Part shown: positions 24,890 to 32,636 of the stretch, one piece after another
Position numbering within the stretch: position 1 is the first letter of the stretch
Layout of the letters: every line of letters begins with the position of its first letter
Source of the DNA: Gemmatimonadota bacterium
Lineage (GTDB): Bacteria > Gemmatimonadota > Gemmatimonadetes > Longimicrobiales > Gaopeijiaceae
Assembly (NCBI GenBank): GCA_028873815.1
Contig: JAPPNN010000021.1
Location: 1 to 64,000, forward strand
DNA: 64,000 nucleotides
Reading direction: 5' to 3'
Translations under genes and position numbers: made by a program
The notes under the pieces: model-generated
The model's input: only the letters and a program-made list of their open reading frames with translations
Told to the model about the DNA's origin: nothing
Databases searched by the model: none

Positions 24890-26596
24890 ATGCCCGACGC
24901 CGCCTCCTTCGACGAACTGCCGCTCGGCCCCGAGACCGTGGCCGCACTCGCGGACGAGGGGATCGAGACGCCTACGCCATTTCAGGCCGCGGCCATCCCG
25001 GTCATTGCCCGTGGCAACGATCTGCTCGGCCGGGCGGGTCCCGGCAGCGGCACGATGGTGGCCTACGCGGCCCCCCTGATCGAACGTCTCGAAGCGGGTG
25101 CGGGCTCTCCCGCCTGCCTCGTTCTTTGCACGGGCCAGCGTCAGGCCACCGAACTCGCGCGTTCGCTCGCGGGCCTGTGCGAGGCGGCCGGCGCTCGCGC
25201 CGCGGCACTCACCGACCGGTGGAACCTCCCCGAGCGGGCCGATTTCCTCGTGGTGCCCGCCGACCGCTTCCGAGCCGTGTACGATGGCACGATTGGGCTC
25301 AAGCATCTCCAGGCGGTTGTGTTCCACGACGGCGACGGAGTCGTCGCCAGCGTCGCTGCCGATCACCTGGAGGCCTTTCTGGGGGGCTTGCCCGGCGAGT
25401 GCCAGCGTATCGTGTGCGGCCTGCCGTTCGGCCCCGCACTGCACTCGCTGGCGACACGGTTTACGCGCCGCGCCGTCAGCGTCCCTCCGCGTCCACGGCC
25501 CGGCACGCAGGCCGGCCGCGACCCAGCCGGCACGAGGCATCCCCCCCGAGGGCGGAGACGCCACGCTGCGACCGGCGACAAGCCCCGCGCGCTGCAAGTG
25601 GTGGTGACCGCCGGCGACCGCGCCGAAGCCGTGCTCGACCACGCTGCTGAACTTCTCGAGGATCCGGTGCGCCACGTCCTGGTGTTCACGCCTTCGGCCG
25701 ATCACGCGGCGGACCTGGGCGATTTCCTTGCGACCCACGGGCACCAGCCCGGGCCGCCGGGCGACGAGTCCGTACCGGTGTGGATCTCGCCCGGCGAGGA
25801 CGTGGCTGCGCGGGAAGCGCTGGACGCAGCAACCGATCCCGGCTCCATCGCGACCCTGTCGGCCTCGGTGCCCGCCGGGGCCGAAATCGCGACGGTTCGC
25901 CACGGGGCCGGCGGTCCGGCCCGCGTGCTGGCGGAGATTCGCGAGCTCGCGCACCTGAAGGACATGGCCGCCGACGCAGACCTCACCCTGAAACGGTTGC
26001 GCCCGGCACGCCCGCAACGCGTCTCCGCGACGCTGGACCACCTGGCTGACGACTTGCACGGAGCGGCGCGGGCTCCGGAGATCGCGCCCTACTATCTGCT
26101 CGTGGAGTCGCTGCTGGACCGCTTTTCGGCGGCCGAAGTGGCCGCCGCCGCACTGTTATTGCTTGATCGCAAGACGTCGAAGAAGGACACTGCCGCCGTG
26201 GGAGCGGGTAGCGCGTCCGCTCCGGAAAGCTGGGTCAGGCTGTTCGTGTCCGCGGGCCAGCGCGACGAGGTCGGACCACGCGAGTTATTGGGAGCCCTGA
26301 CGAACCAATCCGGCGTGCCGGGTGACCGGGTGGGCAGAATCGATGTCCGCGACCGCCATTCCCTGATCGAGGTGAGAGAAGGAGACGCCAAGACAGTGAT
26401 CTCGGCGCTGAACGGCACCACGCTGGCCGGGCGCAGCCTGCGCGTCGACTACGACCGGGCAAAGGGCAGACGGCCGACCGGCGGAGGCCGACCGGCTGGA
26501 AGGGATCGGCGTCCGGTCAGGCCGCCATTTCGTCCCGGCGGCGGCGGAACATCCGGTAAAGGAGGTAGCCGGCCGCGACGAACAGACCGATCTTGA
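24890..26596 (+). CDS. degenerate DEAD-box-like protein with DbpA RNA-binding domain
   Basis: 568 residues. The layout of a DEAD-box protein is recognisable (FDELPLGPETVAAL...TPTPFQAAAIPVIARGNDLLG), but ATPase motifs are lost. The Walker A position reads AGPGSGTM (49-56), without the Lys, and the DEAD position reads H-D-G-D-G (146-150). HRxGR and SAT motifs are not evident either. The C-terminal DbpA-type RNA-binding domain (about 450-522) is well formed: VRLFVSAGQRDEVGPRELLGAL...GRIDVRDRHSLIEV, then a basic Arg/Gly tail. It probably binds RNA without unwinding it. Its last 80 bases overlap an antisense membrane-protein gene. Relation to the intact helicase at 18957 is unclear. Confidence 0.75.
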   Translation: MPDAASFDELPLGPETVAALADEGIETPTPFQAAAIPVIARGNDLLGRAGPGSGTMVAYAAPLIERLEAGAGSPACLVLCTGQRQATELARSLAGLCEAAGARAAALTDRWNLPERADFLVVPADRFRAVYDGTIGLKHLQAVVFHDGDGVVASVAADHLEAFLGGLPGECQRIVCGLPFGPALHSLATRFTRRAVSVPPRPRPGTQAGRDPAGTRHPPRGRRRHAATGDKPRALQVVVTAGDRAEAVLDHAAELLEDPVRHVLVFTPSADHAADLGDFLATHGHQPGPPGDESVPVWISPGEDVAAREALDAATDPGSIATLSASVPAGAEIATVRHGAGGPARVLAEIRELAHLKDMAADADLTLKRLRPARPQRVSATLDHLADDLHGAARAPEIAPYYLLVESLLDRFSAAEVAAAALLLLDRKTSKKDTAAVGAGSASAPESWVRLFVSAGQRDEVGPRELLGALTNQSGVPGDRVGRIDVRDRHSLIEVREGDAKTVISALNGTTLAGRSLRVDYDRAKGRRPTGGGRPAGRDRRPVRPPFRPGGGGTSGKGGSRPRRTDRS

Positions 26597-26723
26597 AGGC
26601 CAAGGCCATGAATCCGAACAACATCCCGAGCAGGGGAATCGCGGCCGCCACCAGCAGCTTCAACAACACGACACTGACGGCTCCCGTGACCGCGACCGCG
26701 CCCAAAGTCCTCACCATCTGCAT
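26517..26723 (-). CDS. small membrane protein, 68 aa
   Basis: Two predicted membrane helices (about 6-26 and 28-56, hydrophobic with a Gly/Phe-rich break) end in a basic cytosolic tail RMFRRRRDE. A strong ribosome site (AAAGGAG) precedes the ATG, supporting it despite its small size. It lies 46 bases after the DUF5916 gene on the same strand. Its 3' end overlaps the convergent helicase-like gene by 80 bases. Function unknown. Confidence 0.7.
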   Translation of the reverse strand: MQMVRTLGAVAVTGAVSVVLLKLLVAAAIPLLGMLFGFMALAFKIGLFVAAGYLLYRMFRRRRDEMAA

Positions 26724-26769
26724 TTATTGATCTCCTTTATTGCCGGGGCTATCCGGGCTGTGCTTCTTC

Positions 26770-29187
26770 CTACCCCCTGAAGCGGTAGGAAAGTTTCACG
26801 AAGACCCCCTCCGCCTCGGGACGGAAGTCACGGAAGCGGAATGCTGCCAGATCCTCCATGAGCCGTGTGTATCCGATGAAGAAGACCGTCCCCGGGGTTG
26901 GCTCGTAGCTCAGCAGCGTCTCGACGGAGAAGTCGTTGGACTTGGATCCCCCCAGCGTCCTGCACGATGTGCTCGCGCAGTAGGAGACTTCGTCCCCGGC
27001 GCCGGGAGTCATCAGGATGCCCCTCTCCTGACTGCCGTACTCCACGATGGTTCTGAGGAACAGGGCCCGGTTGAACTGATACTGGGCCCGGAACCTCGGA
27101 ATCGTCGCGCTCGAGTAAAGCGAACCGTCACGCTGCCGGTACAGGCTGGTATGACGGACCCCGAGTTCCGAACTGAAACTCGTCGTGAGGAAGAGGTTCA
27201 GGCTGGCGTCGCCGGACCAGGAATCGGCGATGTCCACGGGCGTATCGGTGATGAAGTCGAAGAGCGGCGTCTCCGAGCGAGTCACCCGGACGTTGGATCG
27301 GACCTTGTCAAAAGGACTGACCCAGACGAAAACGGTCCCGGAGTTGAGGCCCTGGAAGAAGGACTGGTCGGGAAGGAAGGGCGTCGAACGTCCGTCGGGG
27401 GATGTCGTGAACAGACCCTGGTAGTCTGCCGCGTTGAACTGGAAATAGGACCGGGAGTAGTTCCCGAAGATCGTGATGTTGTTGCGGAACGAAACGCTCC
27501 CACCCAGCCGCACCCGACGCTCCTCGGCCCAGCCACGCTGCCAGAAGGTATCGTGGTCCCAGAATCCCTCCGTCTCGATGCTTGGACCCCAGCGCTCGAT
27601 CAGATCGCCTGGTCGGCCGCGAAAGTTGTAGCTGATCGACGACCGCAACTGGGTGGTTCCCGTGCGCCGGATGAAGCCGCTGCCCGCCAGGAAATCGTCG
27701 CTGACGTTCAACATGCTTGCGTCGAACTGCAGGTTGCGGCCCGACCGGCCGAACTGCGCCGAAACGAGGGAGCCGCCCAGCCTGTCCGGAGTTCCTTCCG
27801 CCGTGCGGCTGCCCGCGGCCAACAGCGACATGGTGTAGCGGTCCCGGAACTGGAACCTCCCATCGACGCCCAGCAGCCGGTTGTAGCGGTCACCCTGATA
27901 GGTCCGGTCGGTGTACACCATCCCGATGTTGGAGGTGGTGCCAAGGTCCCGGCGGACACGCACCATGTTGACGACGGGATTGGCCTGCGTTCCGGAACCG
28001 TCCGGGTTCGAAACATCGTCCACGGCACTGAGCAGTCCGGCATTGAAGTTGCCGATCTTGCCCTGCACCTTGGCGCCGGCCACCGGATTCACGATCGAAC
28101 GGGTGTATACAAGCTGTTGAGGAAGCCGGAAGATCTCGGTCCCCTCGAGGAAGAAGGGCCGCTTCTCGCGGAGGTAGAGAGCGAAGCGCTCATTGACGGC
28201 GATCTGTCCGGCATCGGCCTCGACCTGTGAGAAGTCCGGGTTGTACGTTCCGTCCAGAGTCAGGTTGGAGGTGATCCCGTAGGTGACGTTCAGGCCGAAA
28301 TCGCCGTCGATTCCACCTCGCTGGAGACTCCCGGTGTCGCCGTCGTAGACTCCCTGCTTGGAAAAGGTCTGCACCGGGTTGACCTCCAGAAACAAACCCC
28401 GATCCAGGTCGCGCAGGCCGGTGAGCCGGCCGAACTGCTCCATCTTGTTGGCCACGTTGGCCGTGACTGGTGCCCACGACTCCGAATAGCCGTTGCGCGC
28501 GATGCGACGCTCGATCTGAAACCCCCAGTCCTGCACCGGCGCTTCGCGGAAGCGGATGCTCTTCAGCGGCACCTTGACCTCGACCGCGTAGCCCCAGTCA
28601 TGGAGCTTGCCGTCCGAGTCCCACACGAAGTCGGGATTCCAGTCGATGGGCGCACCGAACCGGCGCTCCCGCCTGCCTCCGCCCCCGACGACCCAGAGTC
28701 CGTCCTGCTGAACGCCGTACGGGTTGACCATGATCACGTAGCCGCGCCGGCGGTCGTTGAACGTGTCCACGACGAAGCGCACGTAGTCGTCGGAATAGGA
28801 GAACGAGTCGCGGTCGCCGAGCGTGGCGCGGACGCCGCCCTCAACGTCGTCGTAGGCCTTGACGGCGAAGTAGATCGCGTCGTCGGTGAGCAGCACGCGG
28901 GCTTCCGTGCGCTGGGTCGCGGGCGCGCCTTCGACCGGGTCGAACTGGGTGAAGCCAGTGAGAAGCGGGGCGTTTTCCCAGGCGGCTTCGGCGATATCGC
29001 CATCGATGGAGATCTCGGCTTGCTCCACCCAGGGGCTCGGTATGTCCAACTGCCCCGCACTGCCGTCGTAGACGATTGCGTCGGGCGGGTCCCCCGTGGC
29101 ACCGTCGGGCGAGCCTGCCTGGCGCAGTGCTGCTTCCTGCCCGGCTGCGGCCGTTGCGAGGGTCATTGTCGCGAATAATGCTATCAT
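26770..29187 (-). CDS. CBM9-like / DUF5916 outer-membrane protein
   Basis: 805 residues with a signal peptide ending near AAGQ. Residues about 55-220 form a carbohydrate-binding-module-9-like domain (ISIDGDIAEAAWENAPLLTGFTQ, then YVRFVVDTFNDRRRGYVIMVNPYGVQ and YAVEVKVPLKSIRF). The remainder matches DUF5916, a long series of alternating strands ending YKLSYRFRG, as expected for an outer-membrane barrel with a C-terminal Arg/aromatic end. This family is typical of Bacteroidota and Gemmatimonadota; its function is unknown, possibly glycan or peptide uptake. Divergent from a zinc-ribbon gene. Confidence 0.9.
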   Translation of the reverse strand: MIALFATMTLATAAAGQEAALRQAGSPDGATGDPPDAIVYDGSAGQLDIPSPWVEQAEISIDGDIAEAAWENAPLLTGFTQFDPVEGAPATQRTEARVLLTDDAIYFAVKAYDDVEGGVRATLGDRDSFSYSDDYVRFVVDTFNDRRRGYVIMVNPYGVQQDGLWVVGGGGRRERRFGAPIDWNPDFVWDSDGKLHDWGYAVEVKVPLKSIRFREAPVQDWGFQIERRIARNGYSESWAPVTANVANKMEQFGRLTGLRDLDRGLFLEVNPVQTFSKQGVYDGDTGSLQRGGIDGDFGLNVTYGITSNLTLDGTYNPDFSQVEADAGQIAVNERFALYLREKRPFFLEGTEIFRLPQQLVYTRSIVNPVAGAKVQGKIGNFNAGLLSAVDDVSNPDGSGTQANPVVNMVRVRRDLGTTSNIGMVYTDRTYQGDRYNRLLGVDGRFQFRDRYTMSLLAAGSRTAEGTPDRLGGSLVSAQFGRSGRNLQFDASMLNVSDDFLAGSGFIRRTGTTQLRSSISYNFRGRPGDLIERWGPSIETEGFWDHDTFWQRGWAEERRVRLGGSVSFRNNITIFGNYSRSYFQFNAADYQGLFTTSPDGRSTPFLPDQSFFQGLNSGTVFVWVSPFDKVRSNVRVTRSETPLFDFITDTPVDIADSWSGDASLNLFLTTSFSSELGVRHTSLYRQRDGSLYSSATIPRFRAQYQFNRALFLRTIVEYGSQERGILMTPGAGDEVSYCASTSCRTLGGSKSNDFSVETLLSYEPTPGTVFFIGYTRLMEDLAAFRFRDFRPEAEGVFVKLSYRFRG

Positions 29188-29312
29188 CGAATGCGTGATC
29201 TTCCGTTCGGAACCGGTCGTCCGGTGGCGAGGCGTGGAGATGACGGGTGCGGCAAGCGCAGATTCGCGCTGCCAGACCCGTTAAGACACTTCGAGCGACG
29301 ATACCGTTGAAC

Positions 29313-29534
29313 ATGGACCCATTTCACGATCGGGAAAAGCGAGCGCTGCGTCGGGCCGTATCCGTGGGTGTGGAGAATCCGGCGTGCCCGCGTTGCGGCA
29401 GGCGCTGCTCCGTGATCCGCACCCGGGCCCGGGCGGACGTCTCCTACAACCGGGATATGGTCGTGATCCGGTGTTCGGGGTGCACGCGGACCCTGGCTTT
29501 GGACGCCAGGCGGCTGGAAGGGCGCCTTGATTGA
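29313..29534 (+). CDS. small zinc-ribbon-like protein, 73 aa
   Basis: Two C-x2-C pairs (CPRCGRRC and CSGC), separated by about 25 residues that include an RADVSYNRDMVVIRC strand, suggest a single zinc ribbon. No membrane segment. There is no clear ribosome site upstream of the ATG, so the start is tentative. Lies between the divergent DUF5916 gene (125 bases away) and the PorV-like gene (63 bases). Function unknown. Confidence 0.6.
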   Translation: MDPFHDREKRALRRAVSVGVENPACPRCGRRCSVIRTRARADVSYNRDMVVIRCSGCTRTLALDARRLEGRLD

Positions 29535-29597
29535 CGGCTGGGGCCGGAGGTCGCCACAGTTGACGCCTCCGATTCTCTAAACGCGGAGCTAGTCGCA

Positions 29598-30557
29598 ATG
29601 GCGTGTCACGGCCGTCGAGTCGGTCTTGCTGCAGCCGTTCTGGTCCTCGTGATGCTCGGGTCCAGGACCGTGCCGCTACGGGCCCAGGACGCGAACGGCG
29701 CGGATCCGGTTCCGGGCCCCCTCATCCTCGAGTTGTCGTCGAGTACCCGGGCCATGGCCCTCGGCGGGGCGTTCCGGGTCGGAGAAGGTGCACGTGCGGT
29801 CCTTCATCACCCGGCGCTGATCGCGGGCGAAGGGTTCGGCAGCTCCCGTACGAAGATCGGCGGGGCCACGCACCTTGCACTGAGCGGAAGCCGGGCCTGG
29901 CTCGGGGGCACCGTCGCGGCCGGCGTGTCGTTCCTCGAGTACGGCACCTCTGCCGAATCGCCGCTGGCGCTTCCCCGCGACGCGGCCGTTCTGATCGGGG
30001 GCGGCCACATGTCCGCGTCCGAGTACGTGGCGGCGCTGGGGTTCGCCGACGAGCTGTTCAGCGTGGACGTCGGGGTCGCGGCGAAGCTGATCGGACAGCG
30101 CCTGGGCGGGCTCGGAGGCAACACGGTGGCGGTGGACGTAGGTGCGGCCAGGTCGATCGGGCGCGTGGCGACGGCCCTGACGGTGCAGAATCTGGGACGC
30201 GGGCTCAAGCTGGGCCGCTACGAGGTGCCGTTGGCGCGGCGCGTGGTGGTTGGTGCCGGAACGGCCGGGCGAGCCCCGGTGGGACCGCTCGACGTTGGCG
30301 GCGCGGTTCAGATCGCGCGCGAAGGCGACGGCGACATCGTGCCGGGTGCGGGACTGGAGGTGGCGTGGTGGCCCGTGCAGCGCCGCGTGTTCATCGTGCG
30401 GATCGGGGCGGTCCGGGTGGCGGAAGGGGACAGCTCACCGATCACGTTCGGATTCGGGTTCGAGGGCGACCGCATCCGGATCGACTACGCGCAGCGCGAC
30501 TACCGCCATGAGGATCTCGGGGCGCTTTCGCACAGCATCGGGGTCGCGTTCCGGTAG
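29598..30557 (+). CDS. PorV/PorQ-type outer-membrane protein
   Basis: 319 residues. Signal peptide with a hydrophobic run at about 9-24 and cleavage near RAQ. The mature start matches the PorV-like signature: LILELSSSTRAMALGGAFRVGEGARAVLHHPA, the 'A.GGA' turn with a residue-rich FxxxP-like piece. It continues with regular strands (AAGVSFLEYGTS, EYVAALGFADELFSVDVGVAAKLIGQ, RVFIVRIGAVRVAEGD) and ends on SIGVAFR. In Bacteroidota PorV helps release type IX secretion substrates. No T9SS partner is visible here, so this may be a general barrel of the same family. Confidence 0.7.
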   Translation: MACHGRRVGLAAAVLVLVMLGSRTVPLRAQDANGADPVPGPLILELSSSTRAMALGGAFRVGEGARAVLHHPALIAGEGFGSSRTKIGGATHLALSGSRAWLGGTVAAGVSFLEYGTSAESPLALPRDAAVLIGGGHMSASEYVAALGFADELFSVDVGVAAKLIGQRLGGLGGNTVAVDVGAARSIGRVATALTVQNLGRGLKLGRYEVPLARRVVVGAGTAGRAPVGPLDVGGAVQIAREGDGDIVPGAGLEVAWWPVQRRVFIVRIGAVRVAEGDSSPITFGFGFEGDRIRIDYAQRDYRHEDLGALSHSIGVAFR

Positions 30558-30564
30558 GGAGGCC

Positions 30565-32547
30565 TCACCCCGGCGGCACGCGCGCCGCCCTGAACCCCGG
30601 GTGCATCTCCGCCAGTCCGACGTCGTCCACCACCACCGTGCCGGCATCGCTCCCATCGAACACCAGCGCCACCGCTCGCAGCGCAGCCGGGTCGAAAGCC
30701 GGGTTGTCGGCCGCAAAGTCGCCCAGCGGGATCGAAAAGTGCTGCAGCACCAGCTCCCAGGGATTGGCGAAGCGGTCGCCTTCCAGGTCGCTGCGCCGCA
30801 GGACGCGGATCGTGAGCGGTCTGCGCAACGGGCCGTAATCGGTGAGGCTCACCCGCGCGGTGTCGCCGTCCGCGTCGATCGCCGCGACGGTCAGCTGCAG
30901 AGGCGGTTTCTCCTCGTCGCCGGCGCGGTCTTCGCGACGGTCCCGGTCGGCCGCGGCAGCAGCGCGATCGCGGTCGCCCTCATCCCCCTGCTCCCCTTCT
31001 TCGTCGGCGTCGGGATGCGTGCGGGGCCTCGGCTCGTCGTCGAGGCCGCCCACGTGCATCTCGAGGGTGGTTTCGGCCCCGATGGCCCACTCCTGCGATA
31101 GTCCGGTGGGCAGCACAATGGTGAAAACGGATGGTGGCGCGGGGTCGTCCGACCCCCGGTAGCTGTTGTTCCAGCCCAGCCACAGGGCCTGGTTGAGTTG
31201 GGACGAAGAGGTTGTGGGACGGTTGCTGGAGCGGAGTTCCAGCCGGCCCTCGCGCCAGGTGCTGAAGTCGGCGCCGTGGAGAGTCACACCCGCGGCCGAA
31301 CCGGTCGTCACGTCGATGTCCTCTTCGAAGTCGGCCAGAGGGCGGAACGACGAGTCCATGAACCGCGTGATGTACATGGTCTTCGGCAGCCAGCCGCCCG
31401 CCACGCGGTGGTCGCGGAAGAGGGGCCGGTAGCGGTCGTCGCCCTTCAGCGTGATGTCGAGGAACGCCGAAACGAAGACGCGGCCGAACTCGCGCTGGTC
31501 CTCGGGCGCGAGCAGCCCGCGGAGTTCGAGGATACGTGGGCTGCGCGGACCGTTGTCGTGCGCGCCCCAGACGGTGTTCCACTGGCCGTGGTTGGCCCGG
31601 TAGACGTAGACGGCCGATTTGAACATGTCGGCGCCCCGGCCGCCCGTGAACCGCACCCGGTTGAAGAGGCGCAGCCCATGGAAGCTCGTGACGTCGCCGT
31701 CGTGCGAGCCGTGGAAGACCAGGTAGTTGATGTCGCTGAGCGGGGCGCGCTGGTCGGCGGGCAGGTACTGGCCGTCCACCGGTGCTATCGAGATCACCGC
31801 CTTGATGTCGAACCCGAAGTCGAATTCGAGGGACGCGTCGTCGGGGTAGCGGGTCAGCCGGTTGAAGGCCGCCGCGAGCGCCACCGCCTCGCCGCCGCGG
31901 GAGTGGCCGATGAGCGCGATATTGCCCATGTCGACCCGGCCGTGGAAGGGCCCGTCCGGGTCTTCGTTGAAACGCCGCCAAGCCTGCAGGTGCTTGAGCA
32001 GCAGCCAGCCGCGCCCGTCGTTCTCCTGGCGGATCCCGCCGTTGATGAAGTTCATGTCGACGGACGCGAGGATATGGCCGCGGCTGGCCAGGAGTTCGCC
32101 GAGCCAGTCGTACCCGGGGTCCGAGAAATCGCGCATGTTGTGGTTGCCGTGCACGACCAGGACGAGCGGGTGTGGGCCGGGGTCGTCGGGGTACCAGACG
32201 CGCGCGTTGATGGGGAAGCTGTCGGGCGAGAACCCCCAGTAGCTGTTCCGCGACTCCGCGGAGGCACCGAGGCTCACGAGCTTCGAGGCGTCCACGGTCT
32301 CGGTCACGATCGCCACCGAGTCGCGGTATTCGGCGCGGTTCCTGTCCGTGCCGCTGCCGTAGTAGAGGGTGAGGACGCCGTGGGGACCGGGAAGCGCGGG
32401 GTTGGGGTGGTCGAGGTGGTGGCCGGACAGGACGGTGGCCGCGTCGGAGGGCGTGAGTTCGAGCGAGCCGGCGCAGGCGAGCACGAGGGCGACCGCGGCG
32501 GGCGCGGCAAGCGTGACGGCTCGAAGCCTCCCGGGGACGTGTCTCAT
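30565..32547 (-). CDS. alpha/beta hydrolase lipoprotein with acidic linker
   Basis: 660 residues. Lipobox-like LVLACAGS. The hydrolase core has VLVVHGNHNMRDFSDPGYDWLGELLASRG, nucleophile Ser216 in GHSRGGE and VFHGSHDGDVTS; the dienelactone-hydrolase/chlorophyllase type is the nearest fit. Around residues 510-550 is a low-complexity acidic/Arg run (DEEGEQGDEGDRDR), after which a beta-rich C-terminal domain of about 100 residues resembles a carbohydrate-binding or jelly-roll fold (LTIRVLRRSDLEGDRF). Probably periplasmic and acting on an ester or amide substrate; the substrate is unknown. Converges on the PorV-like gene. Confidence 0.75.
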   Translation of the reverse strand: MRHVPGRLRAVTLAAPAAVALVLACAGSLELTPSDAATVLSGHHLDHPNPALPGPHGVLTLYYGSGTDRNRAEYRDSVAIVTETVDASKLVSLGASAESRNSYWGFSPDSFPINARVWYPDDPGPHPLVLVVHGNHNMRDFSDPGYDWLGELLASRGHILASVDMNFINGGIRQENDGRGWLLLKHLQAWRRFNEDPDGPFHGRVDMGNIALIGHSRGGEAVALAAAFNRLTRYPDDASLEFDFGFDIKAVISIAPVDGQYLPADQRAPLSDINYLVFHGSHDGDVTSFHGLRLFNRVRFTGGRGADMFKSAVYVYRANHGQWNTVWGAHDNGPRSPRILELRGLLAPEDQREFGRVFVSAFLDITLKGDDRYRPLFRDHRVAGGWLPKTMYITRFMDSSFRPLADFEEDIDVTTGSAAGVTLHGADFSTWREGRLELRSSNRPTTSSSQLNQALWLGWNNSYRGSDDPAPPSVFTIVLPTGLSQEWAIGAETTLEMHVGGLDDEPRPRTHPDADEEGEQGDEGDRDRAAAAADRDRREDRAGDEEKPPLQLTVAAIDADGDTARVSLTDYGPLRRPLTIRVLRRSDLEGDRFANPWELVLQHFSIPLGDFAADNPAFDPAALRAVALVFDGSDAGTVVVDDVGLAEMHPGFRAARVPPG

Positions 32548-32636
32548 AGCGGGTGATACTCGGGGAGATTCGCCCGCGGAGCAAGCGCCCGGCTATCGTA
32601 TTGGAGGTGACCACCCACCACCGGCAACGGACAGCC

